This document shows, in pieces, positions 35,901-43,487 of a stretch of DNA of 64,000 nt (positions are counted from its first letter, which is position 1; every line of letters starts with the position of its first letter). Position numbers and translations under genes: made by a program. The DNA lies in the NCBI RefSeq assembly GCF_004793545.1, contig NZ_SRYA01000024.1, positions 1-64,000 on the forward strand, in the 5' to 3' direction. Origin of the DNA: Petralouisia muris (lineage in GTDB: Bacteria > Bacillota > Clostridia > Lachnospirales > Lachnospiraceae). Below the pieces are notes generated by a model. That model was not told the DNA's origin and searched no databases. It saw only the letters and a list, made by a program, of their open reading frames with translations.

Positions 35901-36130
35901 TTGATGCATTTATAATCAGAAGTTTCTCAGATAACGCCAATGAGACGGCGCAGGGACTTCGGATGGGAATTGCCGGAAAAGAGGCGTTCAATGCATTCAA
36001 GTATATGGATACTTCCCAGGCCAGCAAGTATACGAAGAAATATATGGGAATGCTGGGCGTGAAGTCCTGGAAAAAGATTGTGGCAGGATACAAGGCTTCC
36101 AGAATAAAGGGAATGTACCGGAAAACTTGA
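32987..36130 (+). CDS. Secreted multi-repeat protein with C-terminal DUF5722-type glycosidase-like domain
   Basis: This 1047-residue extracellular protein starts with a signal peptide (residues 1-27, MRKRIMTLLLAVLLLFQTEA) and a Gly/Asp linker. Six InlB_B/Listeria-Bacteroides-type repeats follow (about 85-552), each with a GY/F..GW or YW core and ending in AxW. The first two are near-identical (EYTVVFDFNGG, EQPVQGNLTLKAFW). After a spacer comes a TIM-barrel-like domain (about 670-1040) with NWILGNEVNNP (Glu805) and ILSEQGYTSS (Glu942), positions expected for an acid/base and nucleophile pair of clan GH-A hydrolases. No sortase or S-layer anchor was found. Catalytic activity is inference. Confidence 0.82.
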   Translation: MRKRIMTLLLAVLLLFQTEAETLYAAEIAPRASTAKTEAEALTGDNDNTGATDPGSQPDGSGNAGDGSGDETGGDGSDFPEGTEEYTVVFDFNGGKLPDTEETDMQVKVKKGELISAENIPAPVREGYTLQYWTDESGDEYKLEEQPVQGNLTLKAFWAPIEEYTVVFDFNGGILPDTGEPIRQVPVKAGELIAPESIPVPVKEGYKLLYWTDENGTEYKLTEQPVQGNLTLKAFWSPITYRIQFKPNGGTGTMAELTMEYDKVQKLPENAFVRTGYAFVGWTVTIAGVEHTFQDEAEISSNLANTEGTVLVFKAKWEVGLYTIQYHANGGTGTMNDMPCTYNKTRTLLTNKFKRTGYTFIGWNTRSDGKGTSYKNKDKVKSLGGYGEIVILYAMWQGNSYTVKYDGNKATSGSMTGSSQIYGTPFTLRKNTFKRKGFTFAGWNTKADGTGTTYKDGAQVSNLTATANGTATLYAKWTAIKYKITYHTNGGKLAASAKKTYTADKPFVLPRPTKKGYDFDGWYKTSNFKKRVGEIAEGNTGNLTLYAKWVKCTQKPKSDSAKLTACKATGTGKVSVKATIKTRVASSDDYYYLMYINPLNQKMYKEAAKVYKKKNISFTLKTAENRGYATSMFGIAIKNGSKYQLISTTSFVKNAEKAASNKSSYKPGSTKKGMQFDKSMEEIIDCGARQNFLNVTVSMVCTDGTVPYNYNGKTYYFNPMTYYQQVVTECNKRNINVTMQVMLDWTAGNTDLISAKARVKGAAPYYSWNVTTNSSREKMEAIFCYLGGLFGKKSCYVSNWILGNEVNNPAGWHYKGGMSTTAYFKSYAYAFRALYYAVRTQYSNAHIFICTDNFWNATQSGGYSAKYVISAFLKQLNKIEKGLKWNLAYHAYSFPLTYTNFWEGFGITNDVSTPYITMKNIKVLTNYIKKNYGSSVRIILSEQGYTSSNWGEANQAAAIVYSYYIAACNPMIDAFIIRSFSDNANETAQGLRMGIAGKEAFNAFKYMDTSQASKYTKKYMGMLGVKSWKKIVAGYKASRIKGMYRKT

Positions 36131-36181
36131 CAGGGAAATCTTTCAATATAGTTCACGCGAAATACCTTTATATTTGAAAAT

Positions 36182-36225
36182 GTCCGGGGCATCAGGGAAT
36201 GTGCTAAAATCCTGATGCCCTGGAC
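36182..36225 (+). terminator. Strong 15-bp hairpin after the surface protein gene
   Basis: GTCCGGGGCATCAGG (36182-36196) pairs with CCTGATGCCCTGGAC (36211-36225) with one G-U pair and a 14-base loop. No proper T-run follows, only TTGTAT, so it may be a stability or boundary element. It sits immediately before the proposed rmlA promoter. Confidence 0.5.
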
Positions 36226-36254
36226 TTGTATCCTGGAAAGAAAAATGGTAGAAT
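36226..36254 (+). promoter_or_regulatory. Promoter of rmlA-rmlC
   Basis: TTGTAT (36226-36231) and TAGAAT (36249-36254) are 17 bases apart. An inverted repeat ATTGGA/TCCAAT lies further down in the leader near 36290-36307 and could be an operator. Confidence 0.45.
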
Positions 36255-36334
36255 AGAAAAAGTATTGTAAAGGATGAAAAAGTGAAAATATTGGAATAAT
36301 ATCCAATAAATAAAAGTATATGTTGGAGGAGGCC

Positions 36335-37213
36335 ATGAAAGGAATTATTTTAGCCGGAGGTTCCGGAACCAGATTGTACCCATTGACAAAAGCGATTTCA
36401 AAGCAGATTATGCCGGTATACGACAAACCGATGATTTATTATCCCCTGTCCACCCTGATGCTTGCAGGAATCCGTGAAATATTGATTATCTCCACCCCCA
36501 GGGATCTTCCGGTGTTTGAGAATCTTCTGGGAGACGGCAGCCAGTTGGGAATGAGGTTTGCCTATGCAGTGCAGGAAGAACCCAGAGGACTTGCAGATGC
36601 GTTTATTATTGGAGCGGAGTTTATTGGGAAAGATGCAGCTGCACTGGTGCTGGGCGATAATATTTTTTATGGACAGAGTTTTTCCAGGGTATTGCAGGAA
36701 GCGGCCGAACGGACGGAGAGCCAGCCGGGGGCTACGATTTTTGGATATTATGTGAAGAATCCCAGAGAGTACGGCGTGGTGGAGTTTGATGAGGACGGTA
36801 CGGCCATTTCCATTGAAGAGAAGCCGGAGCATCCCAGATCCAATTATGCAGTGCCGGGATTGTATTTTTATGACAATGATGTGGTGGAGATTGCCAGAAA
36901 CGTGAAGCCCTCTGCCCGGGGAGAAATAGAGATTACCAGCGTGAACAATGAATATCTGAAACGGGGAAATCTTAAAGTGGAAACTTTGGGCCGGGGATTT
37001 GCATGGCTGGATACCGGCAATCATGATATGCTGCTGGCAGCGGCGGATTTTGTGTCTGCTTTTCAGAAGCGTCAGGGACTCTATATTTCCTGCATTGAAG
37101 AGATTGCCTATAAACGGGGATTTATTGATGTGGAGCAGCTTAAGAAGCTGGCAGAACCCTTGTTAAAGACAGAGTATGGACAGTATTTGATAGATGTGGC
37201 AGCAGGATTGTAG
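36335..37213 (+). CDS. rmlA: Glucose-1-phosphate thymidylyltransferase
   Basis: RmlA makes dTDP-glucose from dTTP and glucose-1-phosphate, the first step to dTDP-rhamnose. The 292-residue protein has the nucleotide-binding [13 protein letters not shown], the [16 protein letters not shown] active-site Lys segment, the LGDNIFYG metal region and [24 protein letters not shown] just before ATG 36335 sets the start. It is separated from rmlB and rmlD by 11 kb but completes the pathway with them and rmlC. Confidence 0.96.
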   Translation: MKGIILAGGSGTRLYPLTKAISKQIMPVYDKPMIYYPLSTLMLAGIREILIISTPRDLPVFENLLGDGSQLGMRFAYAVQEEPRGLADAFIIGAEFIGKDAAALVLGDNIFYGQSFSRVLQEAAERTESQPGATIFGYYVKNPREYGVVEFDEDGTAISIEEKPEHPRSNYAVPGLYFYDNDVVEIARNVKPSARGEIEITSVNNEYLKRGNLKVETLGRGFAWLDTGNHDMLLAAADFVSAFQKRQGLYISCIEEIAYKRGFIDVEQLKKLAEPLLKTEYGQYLIDVAAGL

Positions 37214-37313
37214 GCTTGATGCGGCAAAACTGTGTATGATTGGCAGGCGGATGCGATAGAACTTCGCGGAATTGGCATGACAGATTCAGAAGAATTACAG
37301 CATGGAGGAAAAT

Positions 37314-37895
37314 ATGGGAAAGATTCAGGTAACAGATAATTGCAATGGAATTCAGGGCTTGAAGGTGATAGAGCCTGCAGTGTTCGGAGATGAACGAGGC
37401 TATTTTATGGAGACTTATAATTATCAGGATTTTGCAGAAGCAGGGATAGACTGTATTTTTGTACAGGACAATCAGTCAGCTTCCAAGAAAGGCGTTCTTC
37501 GGGGCCTGCATTTTCAGATTAATTATCCCCAGGACAAGCTGGTCCGGGTGGTAAATGGAGAAGTATTTGATGCTGCGGTGGATTTGCGGGAAGGCTCTGA
37601 AACTTTTGGAAAATGGTTCGGCGTCATTCTCTCAGCAGAGAATAAGAAGCAGTTTTTTATTCCCAAGGGATTTGCCCATGGGTTTGTGGTATTGTCTGAA
37701 TATGCGGAGTTCTGTTATAAAGTGACAGATTTTTATCATCCCAACGATGAGGGCGGATTGTTGTGGAAGGACCCTGAAATCGGCATTCAGTGGCCTATGC
37801 CGGAGGGAATGGCAGAGGAAGATTTGATTTTGTCAGATAAGGATAAGATTTGGGGAGGAATCAGGGAGTATGTAAGCAGCAGAAAAGAAAGGTAG
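37314..37895 (+). CDS. rmlC: dTDP-4-dehydrorhamnose 3,5-epimerase
   Basis: RmlC epimerises the 4-keto sugar at C3 and C5. The 193-residue cupin has FGDERGYFMETYN, the catalytic His in LRGLHFQINYPQDKLVRV, and the late YAEFCYKVTDFY. GGAGG lies before ATG 37314, so an upstream in-frame ATG at 37302 is too early. It follows rmlA after 100 bases and precedes a surface protein gene by ten bases. Confidence 0.95.
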   Translation: MGKIQVTDNCNGIQGLKVIEPAVFGDERGYFMETYNYQDFAEAGIDCIFVQDNQSASKKGVLRGLHFQINYPQDKLVRVVNGEVFDAAVDLREGSETFGKWFGVILSAENKKQFFIPKGFAHGFVVLSEYAEFCYKVTDFYHPNDEGGLLWKDPEIGIQWPMPEGMAEEDLILSDKDKIWGGIREYVSSRKER

Positions 37896-37905
37896 GAGTT
37901 GCAGC

Positions 37906-40200
37906 ATGAAGAAGAGAATTTTGGCATTTTTTCTGGCGGGAATAATGACGTTTTCCATGGCTCCCACGGAAGCGTTTGCAGCAGCTGACATGCAGCAGAG
38001 CGGAACGGAAGTATCTGTGGATCTGCAGGAGAACGGGACAGAAGAAGAATCTCCTGATTTGCAGCAGAATGGAACAGAAGAATCCCCTGATTTGCAGCAG
38101 GACGGAATAGAAACGGAGGCAGGCAGTGGTTCCAGCCCAGAGAATGAGGCGCCGGAGAACAGCCAGTCTCAGAATACAGAGGATGTCAAGGATTCAGCGG
38201 ACAGCCAGTCTCAGAACACAGAGGATGTCAAGGATTCAGCGGACAGCCAGTCTCAGAACACAGAGAATGTTAAGGATTCAGCGGACAGCAGCCAGAGCGC
38301 TGCCGAAAACAGTCAACGCGCCAGGATGACAGCGGAAGAACAGGAATCGCTGGAGACTCTTTCTCAGGAAGAGCCGGTACAGGAGGAACAGCCCCAAGAG
38401 CAGCCTGTGCAGGATGAGGATATCCTGAAGAATTGGACGCCTCCTATGGGCGGTATGGAACAGCCCCAGGTGATAGGGATAGCGGAAGAGACAGCAGAAT
38501 CTCTGGATATTGTAAATCCCGAAGAAGCTGCAGACGGGACAATGGAATACCGTTCTTCTGTGCTGGGATCTAAGCAGTATGATTCCTCCTGGGATGTGTA
38601 TTCCACCAATTATATTTATAACCGTTTAACAGAAAATGAGAGGTTATTCTGGGATGCATTGGATCAGATTGCAAGAGAATATCTGCATGGAACCGAGAAT
38701 GCAGCCAGAATTCCGGTGCAGGGGCAATATTATTATGCAACACAAAGCGGGATTCGCTATGCTTATATGGGACTGTCTTCTCAAAGAATAGGAGAGTTAT
38801 TTACCATGTTTTCCTACTCTAACCCTCAGTACTATTTTGTGGGAAACGGATATTTGACCGGCAGCGGAGCCATGTTTCCTATCATTTATGAGGGATTTGC
38901 CAATGGAACCACAAGGGCAGCGGAGACGGCTAAAGTGAAAGCCCAAATTGACGCCATGGAAGCCCAGATTGCAGAGGGAAAGACAGAGGTGGAGAAGGCC
39001 AGGATCGCTCATGATTTGATTTGCAGGAAAATTATGTATGATCATGATTATATGAAACCTGTGTCCAAGACCCCCTATCATCAGTCTGCTTACAGCGTAT
39101 TTTGTGATAATTATACTGTATGCGCCGGATATACCAAGGCGTTTACCATGTTGATGAATGGAGCCGGGGTAGATACCCTCAGCGTGACTAGTAATGAGCA
39201 TGCCTGGAATATGATTTGCCTGAATGATTCCTGGTATAATATGGATCTTACCTGGGACGATTTGGATGGACAGCAGGGGCTGGAAGTGATGTATGGGTAC
39301 TTTAACCGCAGCACGGCAGTGCTTCTCGGAAGGCTGGATCAGAATAATTATCATAAGATGGAAAGCTGCTATACCGGGATGGTGCCTCCGGCAACCCAGG
39401 ATTCCGGAGCCACGCCTACGTCTATAGGAACCATAGGGACTCCCACAAAGACAGTGGCGGCGCCGCAGATTAAGAAAGTTCAGTCAGGTGGAAAACTTCT
39501 GGCCAGCATAAGCACATCTACCTCAGGAGCAGACATTTATTATACTACAGATGGCAGTGAGCCGTCTTCATCGGCTACAAGAAGCTATTATTACACTGGA
39601 GAATCTTTTGAGGTGGCTCACAATGCCACGGTAAAGGCGATTGCGGTGCGTGATACCATGTGGGACAGCAAAGCTGCATCAGCAAAGATTACCAAATCCT
39701 CTTACACGGTAAAATTTAATACCAAAGGCGGCAATACAATATCCTCCCAGAAGATTCTTTATGGCAATAAATTAAAGAAACCAGCCAATCCTAAGCGGAG
39801 CAATTATTCCTTCCAAGGCTGGTATACTGACACAAAATATAAGACAAAGTGGACTTTTTCTTCAAAAGTAGTTACGAAGAATATGACGCTGTACGCCAAG
39901 TGGGAGAAGGTTACCACAGAAAAGGCGTCCATTAAGAAGGTGACAAATGTTTCCGGAAAGAAAATGAAGGTCACCTTAAAGAAAATCACTGGCGCCGCAG
40001 GATATGAGTTCCGCTATGCCACCAATTCCAAGATGAAATCGGCAAAGCGCGTCACAGGGAAATCCACCAGCAAGACCATAGGAAGCCTGAAAAAGGGCAA
40101 AACCTACTATGTTCAGGTTCGGGCTTATAAAACAGATTCAAAAGGGAAAAAGATTTATGGCTCCTGGAGTGTGAAGAAGAGCGTTAAGATAAAGAAATAG
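37906..40200 (+). CDS. Secreted transglutaminase-like domain protein with InlB and fibronectin-like C-terminus
   Basis: This 764-residue protein begins with a signal peptide (MKKRILAFFLAGIMTFSMAP). A low-complexity Gln/Glu/Asp/Ser region (28-185) follows, with near-identical repeats of SQNTEDVKDSAD. The central domain (about 330-460) is transglutaminase/protease-like: Cys406 in TVCAGYTKAF, His432 in EHAWN and Asp447 in MDLTWDD form the expected triad. Then come a CHB_HEX_C-like segment (IYYTTDGSEPSSS, about 515-600), one InlB-type repeat (600-665) and a fibronectin-III-like end with GYEFRYATNSKMK. It could process or crosslink wall peptide or surface protein; the activity is not proven. Confidence 0.82.
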   Translation: MKKRILAFFLAGIMTFSMAPTEAFAAADMQQSGTEVSVDLQENGTEEESPDLQQNGTEESPDLQQDGIETEAGSGSSPENEAPENSQSQNTEDVKDSADSQSQNTEDVKDSADSQSQNTENVKDSADSSQSAAENSQRARMTAEEQESLETLSQEEPVQEEQPQEQPVQDEDILKNWTPPMGGMEQPQVIGIAEETAESLDIVNPEEAADGTMEYRSSVLGSKQYDSSWDVYSTNYIYNRLTENERLFWDALDQIAREYLHGTENAARIPVQGQYYYATQSGIRYAYMGLSSQRIGELFTMFSYSNPQYYFVGNGYLTGSGAMFPIIYEGFANGTTRAAETAKVKAQIDAMEAQIAEGKTEVEKARIAHDLICRKIMYDHDYMKPVSKTPYHQSAYSVFCDNYTVCAGYTKAFTMLMNGAGVDTLSVTSNEHAWNMICLNDSWYNMDLTWDDLDGQQGLEVMYGYFNRSTAVLLGRLDQNNYHKMESCYTGMVPPATQDSGATPTSIGTIGTPTKTVAAPQIKKVQSGGKLLASISTSTSGADIYYTTDGSEPSSSATRSYYYTGESFEVAHNATVKAIAVRDTMWDSKAASAKITKSSYTVKFNTKGGNTISSQKILYGNKLKKPANPKRSNYSFQGWYTDTKYKTKWTFSSKVVTKNMTLYAKWEKVTTEKASIKKVTNVSGKKMKVTLKKITGAAGYEFRYATNSKMKSAKRVTGKSTSKTIGSLKKGKTYYVQVRAYKTDSKGKKIYGSWSVKKSVKIKK

Positions 40201-40208
40201 AAAATTCA

Positions 40209-40240
40209 AAAACGGCATAGCCTGTAAGCTATGCCGTTTT
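40209..40240. terminator. Bidirectional intrinsic terminator between convergent genes
   Basis: AAAACGGCATAGC (40209-40221) and GCTATGCCGTTTT (40228-40240) form a perfect 13-bp stem with a CTGTAA loop. A-run and T-run ends let it stop transcription from either side, as expected between convergent genes. Confidence 0.85.
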
Positions 40241-40275
40241 CAAAATAATTTGGCCTGTTTTAGGCTGGTGTACTG

Positions 40276-40986
40276 TTAGTCTTCTTTAATACAGTTCCAG
40301 GTTAAAGTAACATATGCCTTTGTCTTTGTGTTTCGCATGGTAAATGTAATGTAATCCAGATCCCCGTCAAAAGTCACTTTTTTTGAAAAAGAAGTTTTTC
40401 TGCAGGAGCTGATTTGGTATGAGCCGGAGCCATACTGCATTTTCAGGGAAGTAATTTTCCAGCCCTTAGCAGCTTTGGCAGAAACCGTCTGGTTTTTCAA
40501 AATAGAGGAATGAAAATAATTATACTCGGTGGAGGACTGGTAGCAGGAAGTAAAGTTTTTCTTTCCTACCTTAAAGCTCTTCAATGGGTTGCTGTAATTT
40601 TTGACTGTAATCGTGGATTTCAGTGTCTGGCTTCCAATTTGGAAGGTAATATCAGCAGTTCCAGCTTTTTTGAAAAAATAAACACGGATATCGCCGTCCT
40701 TGTTGATATAAGGCCTTGCAATGGAAGAATCACTGCTGGCCAGGGACTGAATGGAGGATGGCCGGGGTTTCTTGAGAGAACCTTTCCGGCAGACCTTCAA
40801 TGTCACAAAAGTAGCCGGCAGATCATCCGGTGCACAGTAAAAGACCATATTTCTGTAGGAGCTGGGCAGATAAAAGTAAGACGCAGCTTCTGCAGAGCTT
40901 CCGGCCTGGGGAACAAAGAGAATTCCCGTCAGCAGCACGGCAAGTGTGAGTACCAGCGAAGAAATTTTTTTCATTGACTTTTTCAA
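40276..40986 (-). CDS. Secreted protein of unknown function
   Basis: This 236-residue protein has a signal peptide (MKKISSLVLTLAVLLTGILF and a later AEAAS cleavage-like site). The mature part is basic and Ser/Lys/Thr rich, with an Ig-like beta pattern (KAGTADITFQIGSQTLKSTI). I do not recognise a family; it faintly resembles bacterial Ig-like domains. On the minus strand GGGAGG (40995-41000) lies eight bases before a TTG at 40986, which is the likely start. The ATG at 40974 is too far. It is convergent with the transglutaminase-like gene and shares its terminator. Confidence 0.75.
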   Translation of the reverse strand: MKKSMKKISSLVLTLAVLLTGILFVPQAGSSAEAASYFYLPSSYRNMVFYCAPDDLPATFVTLKVCRKGSLKKPRPSSIQSLASSDSSIARPYINKDGDIRVYFFKKAGTADITFQIGSQTLKSTITVKNYSNPLKSFKVGKKNFTSCYQSSTEYNYFHSSILKNQTVSAKAAKGWKITSLKMQYGSGSYQISSCRKTSFSKKVTFDGDLDYITFTMRNTKTKAYVTLTWNCIKED

Positions 40987-41130
40987 TACTTAGACCTCCC
41001 ATGATTTAATTTGACTGAAAATGATAATAAAAGCTAATAATAAACTTACCATAATCGAAGAAAAAAAACAATGGAAGATTTCACATGAAATTGTTAAGAA
41101 ATTTATAATTTTTTCTAAATATTCCAAAAT

Positions 41131-41159
41131 TTGCTTATTACGGGGAAAGGTGATATAAT
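41131..41159 (+). promoter_or_regulatory. Promoter of the first ABC polysaccharide export operon
   Basis: TTGCTT (41131-41136) and TATAAT (41154-41159) are 17 bases apart. Transcription would start near 41166, so nearly the whole downstream repeat element would lie in the 5' leader of wzm (about 200 bases). Confidence 0.65.
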
Positions 41160-41275
41160 TTACCATGAGACTTACCATGAGGAGGGACCCGGCTCTAACG
41201 CCAACCATTCCCACAGAGCAGTATGCCGGGAGGAGCCCTGATGGTTCGCAGAGAGGAGGGACCCTGATGGTCCGC
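41158..41275 (+). repeat. Second copy of the GGA-rich leader repeat element, before wzm
   Basis: The 363-base gap before wzm contains CATGAGACTTAC (41164), CATGAGGAGGGACCCGG (41176) and CGGGAGGAGCCCTGATGGTT (41227), then a further GAGGAGGGACCCTGATGGT. Order and spacing match the array before HPr: a short unit, a full module 1 unit, a 37-38 base middle with matching ATTCC and AGCAG, then module 2. The middle has diverged, so the two copies are related but old. The rest of the gap (41001-41130 and 41276-41363) shows only AT-rich leader and a weak ribosome site. Confidence 0.8.
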
Positions 41276-41363
41276 AGAACATTCAGAATAAACTGAAGAA
41301 TCCTCTGGCGGTCTTTCCTACCAAAACCCTTATTCACTATATAAAAAAGGAAATCAATCATCT

Positions 41364-42191
41364 ATGAATCAGAAATCAGAAAACATTATTTCAGAAATTA
41401 TACAAAACCGCCGGCTCATCCAAACTCTGGCAAAAAATGATTTTAAAACCAAATTTTCCGGCTCGTATCTGGGAACTATTTGGGCTTTTGTGCAGCCGGT
41501 AATTACCGTTTTTATCTACTGGTTTGTTTTTGACATGGCAATCGGCGCACGAGCCCAAATCAGAGGAGAACTGCCGTTGCCCTATGTACTATGGCTGGTA
41601 GCGGGAATCGTGCCCTGGTTTTTTTTCTCCGACTGCCTCAGTGCGGGAACCTCAGTGCTGACAGAATATAATTATCTGGTAAAAAAGGTGGTATTTCACA
41701 TAGATATCCTGCCGGTGGTAAAAATATTTTCATCTATTTTTGTACATGCATTTTTTGTGTCTGTTGCGGTTCTGTTGTTTCTGCTTTACGGTTACCTACC
41801 GGATCTGTATGTGCTGCAGGTTCTGTATTACAGCGCAGGAGCGCTGCTTCTGGCATTAGGTTTGAGTTATTTTACCAGTGCGGTATCGGTATTTTTTCCG
41901 GATGTCCGCCAGATTGTAAATATTGCACTGCAAGTTGGAGTCTGGGCTACGCCTATTATGTGGGATATTAATGATATGAAGGAAAAAATTCCGGGTTTTG
42001 TTCTTATTCTGCTGAAATGCAATCCCATGTATTATATTGTTTTGGGCTATCGGGAGGCGTTTATTGATAAGGCGTGGTTCTGGGAGCATCCGGGGATGAC
42101 AGCATATTTCTGGGGTTTTACCCTGATCGCCTGCCTGCTGGGAGTAAAAGTATTCAAACGGCTGAAGGTGCATTTTGCAGATGTGCTCTAA
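41364..42191 (+). CDS. wzm: ABC-2 polysaccharide export permease (Wzm/TagG-like), first pair
   Basis: This is the transmembrane half of an exporter for undecaprenyl-linked glycans. The 275-residue protein has the family start DFKTKFSGSYLGTIWAFVQP, about six helices and the conserved NPMYYIVLGYREAFI near the C-terminus. Its partner ATPase follows 22 bases later and carries a sugar-binding tail, so this pair probably exports a finished, end-modified chain. The leader carries the GGA-rich repeat element. Ribosome site AAAGGAAA is moderate. Confidence 0.92.
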   Translation: MNQKSENIISEIIQNRRLIQTLAKNDFKTKFSGSYLGTIWAFVQPVITVFIYWFVFDMAIGARAQIRGELPLPYVLWLVAGIVPWFFFSDCLSAGTSVLTEYNYLVKKVVFHIDILPVVKIFSSIFVHAFFVSVAVLLFLLYGYLPDLYVLQVLYYSAGALLLALGLSYFTSAVSVFFPDVRQIVNIALQVGVWATPIMWDINDMKEKIPGFVLILLKCNPMYYIVLGYREAFIDKAWFWEHPGMTAYFWGFTLIACLLGVKVFKRLKVHFADVL

Positions 42192-42213
42192 GGCCTGGAA
42201 TAAAGGAGAGGTT

Positions 42214-43476
42214 ATGTCTGAAACAGCGATTAAAGTCACAGATGTCAGTAAAATCTATAAGTTATTCGATACCCCTGCCGCCCGGCTGAAGGATGCGCTG
42301 GGGCTGTCCCGAAAACAGGAATATCGGGAGCATGCGGCGCTGCATGATATCACTTTGGAAATCAAAAAAGGAGAAACTGTGGGAATTATCGGAACGAATG
42401 GTTCCGGAAAGTCCACCCTTCTTAAAATTATTACCGGGGTTATCAGCCAGAGCCGGGGAGAAGTGGAAGTAGACGGAAGAATTTCTGCTTTGTTAGAGCT
42501 GGGCGCTGGATTTAATCAGGAATATACAGGAATTGAAAATGTTTATCTTCAGGGAACCATGATGGGTTTTACCAGAGAAGAAATTGATGGGAAAATGGAT
42601 GCCATTCTGGAATTTGCCGATATCGGAGATTTTGTCCGTCAGCCGGTGAAAACCTACTCCAGCGGTATGTTTGTCCGCCTGGCCTTTGCGGTGGCAATCA
42701 ATATAGAGCCGGAGATTTTAATTGTAGATGAGGCGTTGTCTGTAGGGGATGTGTTTTTTCAATCAAAATGCTACCGGAAGTTTGAAGAATTCAAGGAAAT
42801 GGGCAAGACGATTCTCTTTGTCAGCCATGATTTAAGCAGCATTACCAAATACTGCGACCGGGCAATTCTCTTAAATAAAGGCAGAAAGGTGATGGAGGGA
42901 ACGCCCAAGGAGGCCGTGGATCGGTTTAAAATGGCTCTGGTGGCTCAGGAGGAAGAGCAGCGCAGGGAGAATTCTTCCCTGTGGAAGCCAGGAATGTCAG
43001 GGGACAAATGGCAGAATGCATTGTCTGTAAATCCTGAAACACTGGAATATGGGGATAAAAAGGCGGAAATCGCAGATTTTGCAGTGGCAGATAAAACAGG
43101 AAAAATCACAAATGTCATCCAGAAAGGAGATTTGTTTACCATTAAGATGAAGGTTGCTTTCCGGGAGACTGTGGCGGAGCCGATTTTTGCTTTTACCCTG
43201 AAAAATCTGATGGGAATTGAGCTTACGGGAACCAATACCATGTTAGAGCAGCAGCCTGTGGAGCCGAAACAGCCAGGGGATGAGCAAATCATCAGTTTTA
43301 CCCAGAAAATGACGCTGCAGGGCGGAGAATACCTGCTGTCTTTGGGATGCACCGGATATGAACAGGAGGATTTCAGGGTGCATCACCGGCTGTATGACGT
43401 GTGCAGCATTGCTGTGGTTTCGCAAAAAAACACCGTGGGATATTTTGACATGGAATCCACAGTGGAGATAGAGTAA
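42214..43476 (+). CDS. wzt: ABC polysaccharide export ATPase with C-terminal carbohydrate-binding domain (Wzt-like)
   Basis: Residues 1-245 are the ATPase: Walker A GTNGSGKSTLLK, the glycan-exporter LELGAGFNQEYTGIENV motif, signature YSSGMFVRLAFA and Walker B LIVDEALSVGD. Residues about 275-420 are a Wzt_C-type beta domain (VIQKGDLFTIKMKV, GTNTMLEQQP, GGEYLLSLGCTGY). In Escherichia coli O8/O9a this domain binds the capped end of the O-chain and makes export termination-dependent. The start is ATG 42214 behind AAAGGAGAG. Together with the nearby methyltransferase-kinase this suggests cap recognition. Confidence 0.92.
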   Translation: MSETAIKVTDVSKIYKLFDTPAARLKDALGLSRKQEYREHAALHDITLEIKKGETVGIIGTNGSGKSTLLKIITGVISQSRGEVEVDGRISALLELGAGFNQEYTGIENVYLQGTMMGFTREEIDGKMDAILEFADIGDFVRQPVKTYSSGMFVRLAFAVAINIEPEILIVDEALSVGDVFFQSKCYRKFEEFKEMGKTILFVSHDLSSITKYCDRAILLNKGRKVMEGTPKEAVDRFKMALVAQEEEQRRENSSLWKPGMSGDKWQNALSVNPETLEYGDKKAEIADFAVADKTGKITNVIQKGDLFTIKMKVAFRETVAEPIFAFTLKNLMGIELTGTNTMLEQQPVEPKQPGDEQIISFTQKMTLQGGEYLLSLGCTGYEQEDFRVHHRLYDVCSIAVVSQKNTVGYFDMESTVEIE

Positions 43477-43487
43477 AGGGACAGAAT

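Noticed and set aside
32987-40200. Sortase-type (LPxTG) or S-layer anchor in the two surface proteins
   Set aside because: Neither C-terminus has LPxTG plus a hydrophobic tail, nor SLH repeats. Attachment is unknown.
40990-41361. Minus-strand open frame over the wzm leader
   Set aside because: It overlaps the promoter and the repeat element and has no convincing ribosome site. Its similarity to the frame at 21.9 kb comes only from the shared repeat.
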